A stretch of DNA of 64,000 bases from Bifidobacterium tissieri (GCF_002259645.1 NZ_MWWV01000003.1:186001-250000), one strand, 5' to 3'; positions 1 through 8,972 are shown, numbered from the stretch's first letter. Notes: a model not told the origin generated them from the sequence alone. Made by a program: numbers and translations.

Positions 1-21
1 TGGAGTCCGGTGCGTCCGGTG

Positions 22-156
22 CTGTCAGTACACAGGCTGTTGGTACACAGGCTGTTGGTACACAGGCTGTTGGTACACAGGCTGTTGGTACACAGGCTGT
101 CAGTACATAGGCTGTTGGGATCGAGACTGTCAGTGCCGAGACCGTCGGTACTCAGT
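22..156. repeat. 15-bp tandem minisatellite, nine units
   Basis: Nine head-to-tail units with period 15. Four are exactly CTGTTGGTACACAGG, two differ at one to three bases, and the last three have decayed. The frame starting at base 1 on the plus strand stays open through the array to a TGA at 187-189, so it could be the 3' end of a repeat protein that begins outside the window. It could equally be non-coding DNA beyond the end of the minus-strand isomerase gene. Confidence 0.85.
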
Positions 157-261
157 CAGGCCGGTGCTGGACTCCATGAATCAGGATGAATCAGCGGCGG
201 ATCCGTGACGAATCAGCGGCGCATCAGTGTGGTGTTACCGCAGTTCGAGTTCGACACGTTC

Positions 262-1038
262 CTACGCCAGCGCGGCACGAACCTGCTCGACCTGCGCGGC
301 GACATTCGCGGCGTCGATCGGGAACTCAAGGAACACGGGGACGTCGGCGGGCAGCTGGGAAAGCAGGGTCTTCCAGTCGATCACACCGTTTTCGAGCATG
401 GTGGTGGCGAGTTCGTCACGCTCGGTGGCACCGTTCACGTTCTTGAGGTGGAACACGCTGACCGAGTCCTTGAGTTCGGCGAATGCGGCGGCCGGGTCCT
501 CGCCGCGCCAGAACCAGTTGCCGAGGTCGAACGTGTATCCGATCGCGCTGCCGGCGGCGGCCACGTTGGCGAGCGAGGCACGCGTGCAGTCGAGCGTGCC
601 GTTTTCGGGGGTCTGATCGTTTTCGATGGTCACGGTCACGCCGTATTCGGCGGCGAGCGCGTCGATGCCGTGCAACACGTCGGCGGCAACGTCCTTCACA
701 TCACCCTGATTGAGTTTAACGTTCGTGGCGCCCATGCGCTTCGCCTCGGTAAAGTACTGCTGCAATGCCGGATTGGCGACGCCGTTCGCGGTGATGATCT
801 CCGGCACGGAGTAGAAGAGCGCGAGTCCACCGGCCTTGGCCGCGGCTGCGATGCGGTCGAATTCGGTGTCGTCGGCGATGTATTCGCGGCGGACCTCGGC
901 GAGCGTGATGCCGAGATCGGCGATACGCGGCAGTAGTTCGGACTGCGGGACACTGTTGGTGAGATCGGTCAGGTAAACGAGCGTATTAATGCCGATGGTG
1001 TGGGTCTGTGTTGCTGCGGAGGTGGTCTGTGCGGTCAT
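262..1038 (-). CDS. sugar phosphate isomerase/epimerase (TIM barrel)
   Basis: A 258-residue protein of the xylose-isomerase-like / AP-endonuclease-2 TIM-barrel superfamily, expected to be a cytosolic, metal-dependent sugar isomerase or epimerase. The metal-ligand set of this family can be read in order: Glu in VTIEND, Asp in TFDLGNW, His in VFHLKNV and a late Glu in FLEFPID. The start is set by GAAAGGA about 6 bases upstream. It lies 172 bp downstream of the organic-acid permease on the same strand, so the two are probably co-transcribed. Its place beside KDG kinase and KDPG aldolase genes suggests a role in uronate or ketose interconversion, which is inference; the exact substrate cannot be read from sequence. 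Confidence 0.8.
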   Translation of the reverse strand: MTAQTTSAATQTHTIGINTLVYLTDLTNSVPQSELLPRIADLGITLAEVRREYIADDTEFDRIAAAAKAGGLALFYSVPEIITANGVANPALQQYFTEAKRMGATNVKLNQGDVKDVAADVLHGIDALAAEYGVTVTIENDQTPENGTLDCTRASLANVAAAGSAIGYTFDLGNWFWRGEDPAAAFAELKDSVSVFHLKNVNGATERDELATTMLENGVIDWKTLLSQLPADVPVFLEFPIDAANVAAQVEQVRAALA

Positions 1039-1147
1039 GACATTGTCCTTTCGTGACGTTCGGTGTTGTCCGATGGCGTCGATGATGCGTGTTGGTTATG
1101 GTCCGGAACCGCGGTCGGGAACGATCCGATCCATGGTTCCGGATTCC

Positions 1148-1183
1148 GTTGTAGTCGTTGTAGTCGTTGTAGTCGTTGCAGTC
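1148..1183. repeat. 9-bp tandem repeat, four units
   Basis: Three copies of GTTGTAGTC and a fourth, GTTGCAGTC, lie in the 172-bp gap between the permease stop codon and the isomerase start. Nothing else is evident in this gap. Confidence 0.85.
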
Positions 1184-1210
1184 GGGGAACGGTTGGGAAT
1201 ATGGCGGTGA

Positions 1211-2536
1211 TTAGAACAGCAGCAGTCCGGCGAGGCCCATGATCGGGAAGGTACAGGCCCAGTAGACGGGCACGCCGTTCTTGAGGAAGGTCTTGGGTTC
1301 GAGTCCGGTGTAGCCCACCGACCAGGTGTTCCACGACTGCGTGATGCAGGCGGAGATGCAGGTCATGGACGGCACGACGAGCAGTGCGAACAGGAACCAG
1401 GCGTTGAACATGCCGGTGGCCATGAAGATGCTGATCACCGCGGAGCCGGCGCCGTACAGTTCCAGCGGACCGCGGAACAGGGCGAGCGGGGCGAGGATGC
1501 AGAAGGCGAGACCGAGGATGAACGTGTTGTTCGGGATGAGCGGGGTGAGCACCGGGCCGAAGTCCTTCATCACGGTGACGGCCGTCTCCTGGAAGAAGCG
1601 CAGCACGAGCAGCATGATGATCAGCGGGCCGATGTCGCCGATGGCGGTCTTGGCGGTGGATTCGATCATACGGCCGAAGCCCTTGAGGGTCTTCATGTGA
1701 CCGGTGAACGCGAAGGTGAGGATAGTGGCGAGCATGAGGGCCGGCACGGCGTTCCACTGCAGGACGATGCACAGGGCCACGGGCACGATCGGCATGATGT
1801 AGGTCCACACCGGCACATCGGGGATGTCGGTCGGACGTTCGTCGGGATCGCCCACCTCGTACGGGGTGCCGTTCTTGATGGCCTTGGCGTTGATGAGGAT
1901 GAAGATGATTACGCCGAGCATCTGCACGGCCAGTGCGGCGATGCCGAAGCGCAGATAGTGAGTGCCCCAGCCCACCACGGATCCGTCGGGGGACTTGTAG
2001 TCCTGGTAGAAGGCGGCGAACTGCACGAACAGCACGCTGTTGACCCACATGGCGGCACCGATGGACAGGGTGAACACGGGCACGGCCACGCGCTTGGGTA
2101 CGCCCAGGCGGCCCATGATCGGGAAGAGGATCACACCGATGGCGATGGCTGAGCCCACGCCGTAGGCGCTGGTGAAGATAAGGCAGGTGACGGTGGCCAT
2201 GCAGATGGTGGCGAGTACGGGGTTCTTCTCGCCGACCTTGGCGGTGCGGTAGGAGATCGACGATGCGATGCCGGTGTCCACGAGTACACGGCCGAACCAT
2301 GCGCCGCAGACGATCTGGATGATCGTCGGACCGTAGGTGAGGGCCGGCTGGGCGAAGATGTCCTCCACCACGTCGAACGGTTCGCCGACGCCGAATGCCA
2401 CGCCGAGGAAGTAGATGAGCAGCCAGACGATGGTCTGCACAAAGAATCCGATGGTGAGGTTGCCGCCTTTCATCGCGTATACCGCGAAGCAGACGAAGGA
2501 GAGGATGAGCAGTATGCCCATGATTCCGGTGATCAT
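1211..2536 (-). CDS. GntP/CitMHS-like organic acid permease
   Basis: A 441-residue polytopic membrane protein with about a dozen hydrophobic segments. The style is that of the ion-transporter superfamily (gluconate, citrate and C4-dicarboxylate symporters), with a long loop near residues 190-215 rich in Asp, Glu and Pro. The start ATGATC was chosen because AAGGAGGAGC lies just upstream; longer in-frame starts have no ribosome site and would add a non-hydrophobic tail running through the promoter. It is the first gene after three GTGTACCGGT sites and is followed by the isomerase. Import of an acidic sugar such as gluconate, KDG or a uronate would fit the context, but the substrate is inferred only. 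Confidence 0.75.
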   Translation of the reverse strand: MITGIMGILLILSFVCFAVYAMKGGNLTIGFFVQTIVWLLIYFLGVAFGVGEPFDVVEDIFAQPALTYGPTIIQIVCGAWFGRVLVDTGIASSISYRTAKVGEKNPVLATICMATVTCLIFTSAYGVGSAIAIGVILFPIMGRLGVPKRVAVPVFTLSIGAAMWVNSVLFVQFAAFYQDYKSPDGSVVGWGTHYLRFGIAALAVQMLGVIIFILINAKAIKNGTPYEVGDPDERPTDIPDVPVWTYIMPIVPVALCIVLQWNAVPALMLATILTFAFTGHMKTLKGFGRMIESTAKTAIGDIGPLIIMLLVLRFFQETAVTVMKDFGPVLTPLIPNNTFILGLAFCILAPLALFRGPLELYGAGSAVISIFMATGMFNAWFLFALLVVPSMTCISACITQSWNTWSVGYTGLEPKTFLKNGVPVYWACTFPIMGLAGLLLF

Positions 2537-2689
2537 TGCGCTCCTCCTTGAGCCGGTGCCCCTGAGTATGGCAGTGGGCAGGTATGTCCGTGGGGTTCGA
2601 CGGTCCGCTGGTCGTTGCGTATGTCGCCGTTCCGGTGGTGTTGCTGGTTGTTGAAATGCTTGCTGATTGCTGTGTACTACGTGCTTGTT

Positions 2690-2758
2690 GTGTACCGGTT
2701 TTGTGTACCGGTTAACAAGCGTTGACTTGAGTATGCCACGCTTATGTGTACCGGTCAA
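2690..2758 (-). promoter_or_regulatory. permease promoter with three operator repeats
   Basis: On the minus strand TTGACC (2753-2758) and CATACT (2730-2735) are separated by 17 bp, a good sigma-70 type promoter for the permease-isomerase unit. Three copies of GTGTACCGGT lie at 2690-2699, 2703-2712 and 2746-2755. One overlaps the -35 box and two lie downstream of the expected start. The middle copy sits in the imperfect palindrome TTGTGTACCGGTTAACAA, the kind of site LacI-family dimers bind. The LacI gene immediately upstream is the obvious candidate regulator. Confidence 0.6.
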
Positions 2759-2818
2759 CTAAGTCCATCCTATCGGCGTGTCGTTTTCCGTACGTCCGTA
2801 TTCTCCGCACTCCTGCGT

Positions 2819-3022
2819 CATATAAGCACCGAAGTGTGTTTTCGGTGCCTGTTTGGCGCATGCGTGTGTCATATGAGCATCACAGCGTGTCTCCGGTGCT
2901 TAAGTGACGTATTCGTGCGTCGTTTGAGCACTGAGCAGTCTCTTCGGTGCTTGTCGGACGCACGTATGTGTCATATGAGCATCGGGGCGTGCGTCCGGTG
3001 CTTGTTCGGCGCATACGTGTGT
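2819..3022. repeat. four 51-bp tandem repeats with internal hairpins
   Basis: Four diverged copies with exact 51-bp period start at 2819, 2870, 2921 and 2972; a fragment of a fifth begins at 3023. Copy 1 contains the perfect inverted repeat GCACCGAA...TTCGGTGC. The other copies keep the 3' arm CGGTGC and a decayed 5' arm. With the operator region this fills most of the 672-bp gap 2537-3208; no convincing gene is seen there. Confidence 0.75.
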
Positions 3023-3208
3023 TGGATGCGCACTTTCGCGGTGATTCCGCATTGTGTGGCAAGGAACGTTGTGTGGTGTGAAGCGTTGCGTGGCAACGTG
3101 TGCCGTCTCGTCGGTCAGTCCGCTGGCTGACGCGTTTCCCCGAGCGGAAATCCGCGGAAGAGGATGAAGGCGGCACGCTGAATCCCGTTGGGCAACGGCA
3201 CCGGCGCT

Positions 3209-4603
3209 CTACCGCTTTTGGGTCGAACCGAACACCCTGAGTCGGGCCGGGATCTCCAATCGTTCCGCGGGTGAGGAGTCGCCGTCGTAGATGCGTGCGA
3301 TCAGTCGCGACGCGGCCGTGCGTCCCATGAGCACCGGATTCTGATCCAGACAGGTGATGCCCGGGCCGCTGTATCGTGCCCATCGTTCAGTGGCAAACGC
3401 GCACAGCCCCACCGTCGTGCCCACGCCGTTCACCGTGCCGGCGCCGATTGCAGAGTCGTGATCGTCGTCGGCAACATGGTTGTGATCGTTGCTGTGACCG
3501 ACGTTGCCGGCAGCATTGTCGCGGTCTTTGCCACGATCGATATCGTTACGACCATCATGATCGTCGCCGTTCGCGCACGACTCGCTCAATGGTTCGCTCG
3601 GCTCGGCCAGTACGGCGAACACGTCGCACATTGCATCCTCGTTGTTGGCGAATATGCAGATGCGCTCGCCGACGTGCGCATCCAGAATCGATGTGAGTCG
3701 TGCGGCAAGTCCGACGCCGTTGCCATCGTCGACTATGCCGTTATCGCCGACTGTATCGTCAACCGTGCTGCCGTCGTCAACCGTGCCGCAGTGACCAATT
3801 GTGCTGCCGTGAGTAGCCGAGTCGTTGTCAACCGCCCTACCGTGGCCAGCCGTGCTGCCGCTAACCGCACCGCTGCCGCCAGTCATACCGCCGTAATCCA
3901 TATCGTCGCGCGGCGAATCGGCATATTCCAGCACTTCTCCGGCGAGGTCATGCGTGGCGAGATACGCGCGGACCGCCTCCGCGCGGGTCTGTCGGGTCGT
4001 GATGCCGGCAGCCGGCTGCGTCACGAACACCGCGTACGTGAATCCGCGCTCGCGCACGTGATCGAGCATCATGTCCACTGCGCCGGCATTGTCGGTCACG
4101 ATGCAGTCGCAGACGATCGGCGAGATCATACGGTCGAGCATCACGATCGGAGGATTGCCCGCCGTGCTTGCGAACGTTGTCAAGAACTCGTCGTTGCCGC
4201 CGACCGTGTTGATGATCAGCCCGTCCACCTGTGAATCCATCAGCGATTCGATGGCCGCACGTTCCAGCGCCGGATCGTCGTCGGCATCGCTGACCAATAG
4301 CTGGATGCCGCGTGCCCGGCACACGGACTGCATGCCCTTGAGCAGTTGTGAACTGAACGGATTGCTGATGTTCGCGATCGTCACGCCGATCATACGACTG
4401 TTCGTGGCCTTGAGTCCCTGCGCCATCTTGTTCGGCCGGTATCCGAGTTCCTTGACCACCGCCTCGATGCGGGCGCGCGTGTCGGCGGACATGTAATCGT
4501 ATTCGCCGTGCAGATACCGCGAAATCGTGGTCTTGGATACGCCGACTGCGGCCGCCACATCGGCGATGCTGGGCTTGCGTTTCGCTTTCGCTGGGCGACT
4601 CAT
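3209..4603 (-). CDS. LacI-family regulator with two low-complexity insertions
   Basis: A 464-residue LacI/GalR-type repressor, against the usual 330-350. The N-terminal helix-turn-helix is intact (IADVAAAVGVSKTTISRYL, then the hinge region GYRPNKMAQGLK), followed by a periplasmic-binding-protein fold with IGVTIANISNPF and VDGLIINTVGG. Two insertions split the effector domain: residues about 237-297 (rich in Gly, Asp, Thr, Val, Ser) and about 336-393 (rich in Asp, His, Asn, Gly). Normal family sequence resumes after each. The start at MSRPAKAK was chosen for the GGAGG about 8 bases upstream. It probably controls the permease operon behind it through the GTGTACCGGT sites. Sugar binding may be altered by the insertions. 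Confidence 0.85.
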   Translation of the reverse strand: MSRPAKAKRKPSIADVAAAVGVSKTTISRYLHGEYDYMSADTRARIEAVVKELGYRPNKMAQGLKATNSRMIGVTIANISNPFSSQLLKGMQSVCRARGIQLLVSDADDDPALERAAIESLMDSQVDGLIINTVGGNDEFLTTFASTAGNPPIVMLDRMISPIVCDCIVTDNAGAVDMMLDHVRERGFTYAVFVTQPAAGITTRQTRAEAVRAYLATHDLAGEVLEYADSPRDDMDYGGMTGGSGAVSGSTAGHGRAVDNDSATHGSTIGHCGTVDDGSTVDDTVGDNGIVDDGNGVGLAARLTSILDAHVGERICIFANNEDAMCDVFAVLAEPSEPLSESCANGDDHDGRNDIDRGKDRDNAAGNVGHSNDHNHVADDDHDSAIGAGTVNGVGTTVGLCAFATERWARYSGPGITCLDQNPVLMGRTAASRLIARIYDGDSSPAERLEIPARLRVFGSTQKR

Positions 4604-4706
4604 GACTGCGGAACCTCCTTGAAAGGCCATGGCGGGTGTTCATCGAACGATGCGAACGGTTGCGGCTCGATCTGAAACCGGGCCGCAGATGTTGCGGAAT
4701 CCGATT

Positions 4707-6929
4707 TCACTCGTTCTTCGCGCGTTCTCCATTCTTCAGGTTAACCGGTTTCCGTGGCAGTCGCATCAACGGAATGGCGGCGATGATCGCCGCGCCGAAC
4801 GCCAGCGTCCACGTGTACCGGGTCTGATGGCCGGGCAGCAGCAGGAGCGTGAGTATGGTCAGCGCCCACGGCGTGAACAGCACGAGATTGCGTCGTCGTT
4901 CCGCGCCCGCCAGACAGCACAGCGCCAATGCGGTCAGCGGCACGAATACCGCATACGTGGCCTCGCTCATCAGGAACGATACGCCGGGCATGTGCGCCAG
5001 CGTCTTGTAGATCGCCGCGCCGTACTGCTGCGGTATGGATTTCTCCGCGCCCTCGTCGTCGCTGTGGTATTCGGGAAGGATGAAACGCTGCGGATTCTCG
5101 CTCTCCCACCCCCATCGCACGTACCAGCCCTCGTCGTAATACGAGCTCATCGTGAACGGATCGCGCAGCCACGGCACGGCATGCAGATAGTCGCCGATAT
5201 GCGTGACGCCGAGCCTTGCCCACAGCATCAGGAACCGTGCGGTGTCGGCGGTGGTGGCGGTGTGATCGTAGCAGAGATCCTTGATCGTGTCGGCGCTGCC
5301 GATCTCGTGGGCCCGATACGGTTCGATCAAGAGATATCGCCGCAGCTGACTCGTGGTGCACATGTTCACCGAGTCGACCACGGCCCGGTCATCGTCGGAA
5401 AGCAGCGGTTTCGTCGAACCTCCGTCCGTCGAATCGTCCGTCGAATCGGTCGGATGCATGCCCGGCGCGTATCCGTCATACTTGGCCACGACATACAACG
5501 TCTGCTGCAGCGGAATGCTGATCATCTCCTGGCGTCCGCCGGGTGCCACATGCAGCAACGGGAACACGATCGCCGTGATCACGCTCACCAGCACGACCGG
5601 TATCACGGCCAGCGACAGTGAGATCAGACGCCGTCCGCGCAATGCCACGGCGAACACAAGGAACGACGCGGCGATGATTTCCATCGCGATCTTGCGGGTC
5701 TCCGCACAGATCACCGCCAGCACCACGATGCCGACGATCAGCCATGGACCGAGGCGCTCGCCGGCGACTATCCGTCGCACGTATTCGATCATGAGCACCA
5801 TGAGCAGCAGGAAGAACGGCATCGACGTGGTGTCCTTGACGATCGCCATGGACGTGCGGCCGAAGCAGGGCGTGAGCCCCACGAACGCCAATGCGCCCGC
5901 GCAGTACTGCCACGGCACGCGCATCACGCCGCCCAGATAGGAGAGCACGACCGCCAATGCGGCGATGATGGCCAGTGTCTGCAGTACGGCCAGCAGATAC
6001 AGGCCCCACTGTTCGCTGCCCATGGCCAGACCGAGCCGGTCGAAGAATCCGTAGATCACGGTGTCGAGCCACGGATGCTGGTCGTTCATCGTCGAGCCGA
6101 GATCGACCGCGCGCGACGACGGGTCCCAGACGTATCCGGAACGCACCCACATGATCTGGGCGATCGTGTCGGCCGCGATGTTGACCGGCCACAGCAGAAT
6201 CATCCATGGTAGCCAGCACACGGTGATCATGCCGAACAGGATGGCGACGTTGCGTGCGGAGAAGGTGTGGAAGAGTCGGGGGAGGAACGTGGCGGCCCGG
6301 GAAGCGGATTTGGCGGATTTGGACATCGTTATGCTGTCCGGCATCGCAATGGCTTGCGTCGAGTCCTGTGCAGTCCGTTCTTGCACAGTCCGTGTCATGA
6401 CCCGCGTGGCCCACGAGAGCAGTATGGCCATGGCGGCGATAGCGAGCAGTGCGAAACCGGCATACCGCAGCACCATGAACAGATGGAACCATATGGTCCG
6501 ATATTGCGGTGCCACATACGGCAGTGTCGGCGTGGCCTGCGGGGGAGCGTGCCGGCCGCCATCGTAGTGGGCGGGGATGGTGAGTGACAGCGCGAAGACG
6601 AGACCGGTGCCCGCGGCCCATCCGCGAATGCGGGCCGTTTTGGCGAATGCCTGCCATCCCGCAAGTTCGACGACGAATACCGCGACGAACAGGGCCAGAC
6701 CGGCGGCACTGCCCGTTGCGCTCATCGTTGTGGCGATGTCCGTGAGTGCGGATGGAAAATCATGGAACGCCTTGGCATCGGTGTATGAGGCCGTCAGCGC
6801 GAAGCATGATATCGCGCTCGCCGCGAGAACGGGCAGAACAACCCGGACGGGCGGAACGGGTACGGGAATGCGGAACGGCGTGTGACCTGTTGCGGTGGTG
6901 GCCGATCGAATGAGTGCCATGGCGTTCAT
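4707..6929 (-). CDS. DUF6020-like polytopic membrane protein
   Basis: About 740 residues with many transmembrane segments and a large extracytoplasmic segment near residues 450-610. The stretch WPVNIAADTIAQIMW and the following NDQHPWLDTV block resemble the DUF6020 family, which has the layout of GT-C glycosyltransferases. Such proteins may use lipid-linked sugars at the outer membrane face, but no function is established. The start is uncertain: ATG at 6929, 6920 and 6983 are all possible and none has a clear ribosome site. It ends 103 bp before the LacI gene on the same strand and may be co-transcribed with it. It is divergent from kdgK. Confidence 0.65.
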   Translation of the reverse strand: MNAMALIRSATTATGHTPFRIPVPVPPVRVVLPVLAASAISCFALTASYTDAKAFHDFPSALTDIATTMSATGSAAGLALFVAVFVVELAGWQAFAKTARIRGWAAGTGLVFALSLTIPAHYDGGRHAPPQATPTLPYVAPQYRTIWFHLFMVLRYAGFALLAIAAMAILLSWATRVMTRTVQERTAQDSTQAIAMPDSITMSKSAKSASRAATFLPRLFHTFSARNVAILFGMITVCWLPWMILLWPVNIAADTIAQIMWVRSGYVWDPSSRAVDLGSTMNDQHPWLDTVIYGFFDRLGLAMGSEQWGLYLLAVLQTLAIIAALAVVLSYLGGVMRVPWQYCAGALAFVGLTPCFGRTSMAIVKDTTSMPFFLLLMVLMIEYVRRIVAGERLGPWLIVGIVVLAVICAETRKIAMEIIAASFLVFAVALRGRRLISLSLAVIPVVLVSVITAIVFPLLHVAPGGRQEMISIPLQQTLYVVAKYDGYAPGMHPTDSTDDSTDGGSTKPLLSDDDRAVVDSVNMCTTSQLRRYLLIEPYRAHEIGSADTIKDLCYDHTATTADTARFLMLWARLGVTHIGDYLHAVPWLRDPFTMSSYYDEGWYVRWGWESENPQRFILPEYHSDDEGAEKSIPQQYGAAIYKTLAHMPGVSFLMSEATYAVFVPLTALALCCLAGAERRRNLVLFTPWALTILTLLLLPGHQTRYTWTLAFGAAIIAAIPLMRLPRKPVNLKNGERAKNE

Positions 6930-7170
6930 GCTACTCAGTGGTTGGCAAAACGTTGGGATATCGTTGAGAAACGGCGGAATCATGCGATTTTGCGTGTGGC
7001 GTGGCCATGTTATGAAACCGATTTCGAATGTGAGTTCCGCCACAGGAATGGCAAATGCTGCCAACGCTGCCGGCCTACGACATCGTGCCGCTACTATGAT
7101 GGATAGTGGCCGGGTTCAGGGTTCGAGCCCCGCCAAGACGACGTATCCATTTTGAACAAAGGGATTTCTC

Positions 7171-8154
7171 ATGACGTTGGGTGCATCAACTGTGGATATC
7201 AAGCCTGGCAAGGTGCTGCTGGTCGGTGAGGCGATGGCGCTGTTCACCGCGCAGCAGGAGGGGGACATGGCCGAGGTCGAGACGTTCGGAGCCTCGGTCG
7301 CCGGTGCCGAACTGAACGTGGCCGTGGGTCTGTCCCGTCTGGGACAGAAGCCGGTGTACATGACCAAGCTGGCCGAGGATCCGTTCGGTGGTCGAATCCT
7401 TAACTTCATGAAGCGCAACAACATCGATACCTCGCTGGTGACGATCGACAACACGCATCCCACCGGATTCATGCTGAAGTCCAAGGTGAGCAAGGGCGAT
7501 CCGAAGACCGCCTACTTCCGCAAGGGTTCCGCTGCCTCCACTCTGGCTCCCGCCGACGTGGATGCGGTTGATTTCTCCGGCATCTCGCTGGTGCACATCA
7601 CCGGCATCCTGCCTCCGCTGAGCGAGACCACGCTGGCCGCCGCCAAGGAGCTGATCGCCAAGGCCCGCGAGCATGGCGCCTACGTATCGTTCGACCCGAA
7701 TCTGCGTCCGGCCATCTGGCCGAACCTCGACCTGATGCGCAAGACCCTCGTCGAGCTTGCCGCCCAGGCCGATCTGGTGCTGCCCGGCGTCGGCGAAGGC
7801 CGTGAGCTGTTCGGTGCCGACGATCTGGAAAGCACCGCTCAGGCGTTCATCGACAACGGCGCCAAGCTCGTCGTGGTCAAGGACGGTCCTGCGGGCGCGT
7901 ACGCCACCGACGGCAAGGACTCCACCTACGTGCACGGATTCGTCGTGGACAAGGTTGTGGACACGGTCGGCGCCGGTGACGGCTTCGCCGCCGGTACGCT
8001 GTCGGCGCTTATGGATGGCCTGACCGTGGACGAGGCTCTGGAGCGTGGCTGCGCGCTCGGTGCCATCCAGACCCAGTTCATCTCCGACAACGAGGGTCTG
8101 CCTACCCCGGAGGAACTCGAGGCGTTCAAGGCGTCCCACCGTCGCGCCGAGTGA
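7171..8154 (+). CDS. kdgK: 2-keto-3-deoxygluconate kinase
   Basis: A 327-residue PfkB-family sugar kinase that phosphorylates 2-keto-3-deoxygluconate (KDG) to KDPG with ATP in the cytosol. The N-terminal PfkB signature region (GASVAGAELNVAVGLSRLG) binds sugar. The C-terminal motif DTVGAGDGFAAG holds the catalytic Asp and the anion hole. FDPNLRPAIW is the conserved segment seen in KDG kinases. Spacing to the aldolase is short (71 bp), and together the two convert KDG to pyruvate and glyceraldehyde-3-phosphate. AAAGGGA upstream supports the start. Assignment to KDG rather than fructose or another sugar rests on the motif and on the adjacent KDPG aldolase. Confidence 0.9.
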   Translation: MTLGASTVDIKPGKVLLVGEAMALFTAQQEGDMAEVETFGASVAGAELNVAVGLSRLGQKPVYMTKLAEDPFGGRILNFMKRNNIDTSLVTIDNTHPTGFMLKSKVSKGDPKTAYFRKGSAASTLAPADVDAVDFSGISLVHITGILPPLSETTLAAAKELIAKAREHGAYVSFDPNLRPAIWPNLDLMRKTLVELAAQADLVLPGVGEGRELFGADDLESTAQAFIDNGAKLVVVKDGPAGAYATDGKDSTYVHGFVVDKVVDTVGAGDGFAAGTLSALMDGLTVDEALERGCALGAIQTQFISDNEGLPTPEELEAFKASHRRAE

Positions 8155-8225
8155 CGGCATCGGAAACGTGGCAACACGAGAACCGCAAAACCATCTGTTG
8201 GCAACAACACAAAGGAGTAATCACT

Positions 8226-8888
8226 ATGGCAGATAAGACCAACGAAGAGCAGCTGGCCTACCTTTCCGAGCTGGGCGTGGTGCCGCTGGTCACCCTCCAC
8301 AGCGTCGAGGAGGCCGTCCCGCTGGCCAAGGCCCTTGAGGAGGGCGGCGTTCCGGTGGCTGAGGTCACCTTCCGTTCCCCGTACGCCATCGAAGGCATGA
8401 AGAAGATCCGCGACGAGGTTCCGGGCGTCACCCTGGTGGCCGGCACCGTGCACACCGTGGAGCAGGCCAAGGCCTCCATCGAGGCCGGCTGCAAGGGTCT
8501 GGTGACCCCGGCCTTCACCAAGTCCGTGGTGGATTACGCCCTCGAGAACGACGTTCTGATTCTCCCCGGCACCGCCGTCCCGTCCGACGTGGACGACGCC
8601 TACCAGCGTGGCCTGCGCTACGTGAAGTTCTTCCCGGCCGAGGCCTACGGCGGCGTGAAGACCCTCAAGGCCCTCAACGGCCCGTTCGCCGAGATGAAGT
8701 TCCTGCCCACCGGTGGCGTGAGCCTCAAGAACGCTGAGGAGTACCTGTCCCTGAACAACGTGTTCGCCATCGGCGGCTCCTTCCCGGTGCCGTCCGCCGC
8801 GCAGAAGGCCCACGACTGGGCTGCCATCGCCCAGGCCTGCAAGGACGCCCGCGCCCTTGTCGAGAAGGTCCGCGGTGCCAAGGCCTGA
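8226..8888 (+). CDS. eda: KDPG aldolase
   Basis: A 220-residue class I aldolase that cleaves 2-keto-3-deoxy-6-phosphogluconate into pyruvate and glyceraldehyde-3-phosphate. The catalytic Glu is in VAEVTFRS, AGTVHTVEQA is the conserved phosphate-side loop, and the Schiff-base Lys is in RYVKFFPAEA. The length matches the family. AAAGGAG seven bases before ATG fixes the start; a longer in-frame start at 8151 overlaps kdgK and has no ribosome site. With kdgK it forms the lower part of a uronate (Ashwell-type) or Entner-Doudoroff branch, unusual beside the bifid shunt. Confidence 0.93.
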   Translation: MADKTNEEQLAYLSELGVVPLVTLHSVEEAVPLAKALEEGGVPVAEVTFRSPYAIEGMKKIRDEVPGVTLVAGTVHTVEQAKASIEAGCKGLVTPAFTKSVVDYALENDVLILPGTAVPSDVDDAYQRGLRYVKFFPAEAYGGVKTLKALNGPFAEMKFLPTGGVSLKNAEEYLSLNNVFAIGGSFPVPSAAQKAHDWAAIAQACKDARALVEKVRGAKA

Positions 8889-8972
8889 TGCCTTGAACCT
8901 GTGAGCTCTATGATTCTGAGATCCTGAGAGGGTCCTAGGATTTTCGGCCCGAGCCTCCGCGAGGGTCGTGTG

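Noticed and set aside
22-156. CRISPR array
   Set aside because: Units are 15 bp and contiguous, with no spacers and no cas genes.
2744-3130. Plus-strand frame reading 17-residue Cys-rich repeats
   Set aside because: It starts inside the operator, has no ribosome site, and is explained by a 51-bp non-coding repeat.
6753-6769. GGAAA direct repeat inside the DUF6020 gene as a regulatory site
   Set aside because: It lies in coding sequence away from any start on the plus strand; a chance match is more likely.
7108-7135. tRNA-like T-arm (GGTTCGAGCCCC) before kdgK, as in an attachment site
   Set aside because: No acceptor, D-arm or anticodon arm can be built upstream, the T-stem has a mismatch, and there is no integrase nearby.
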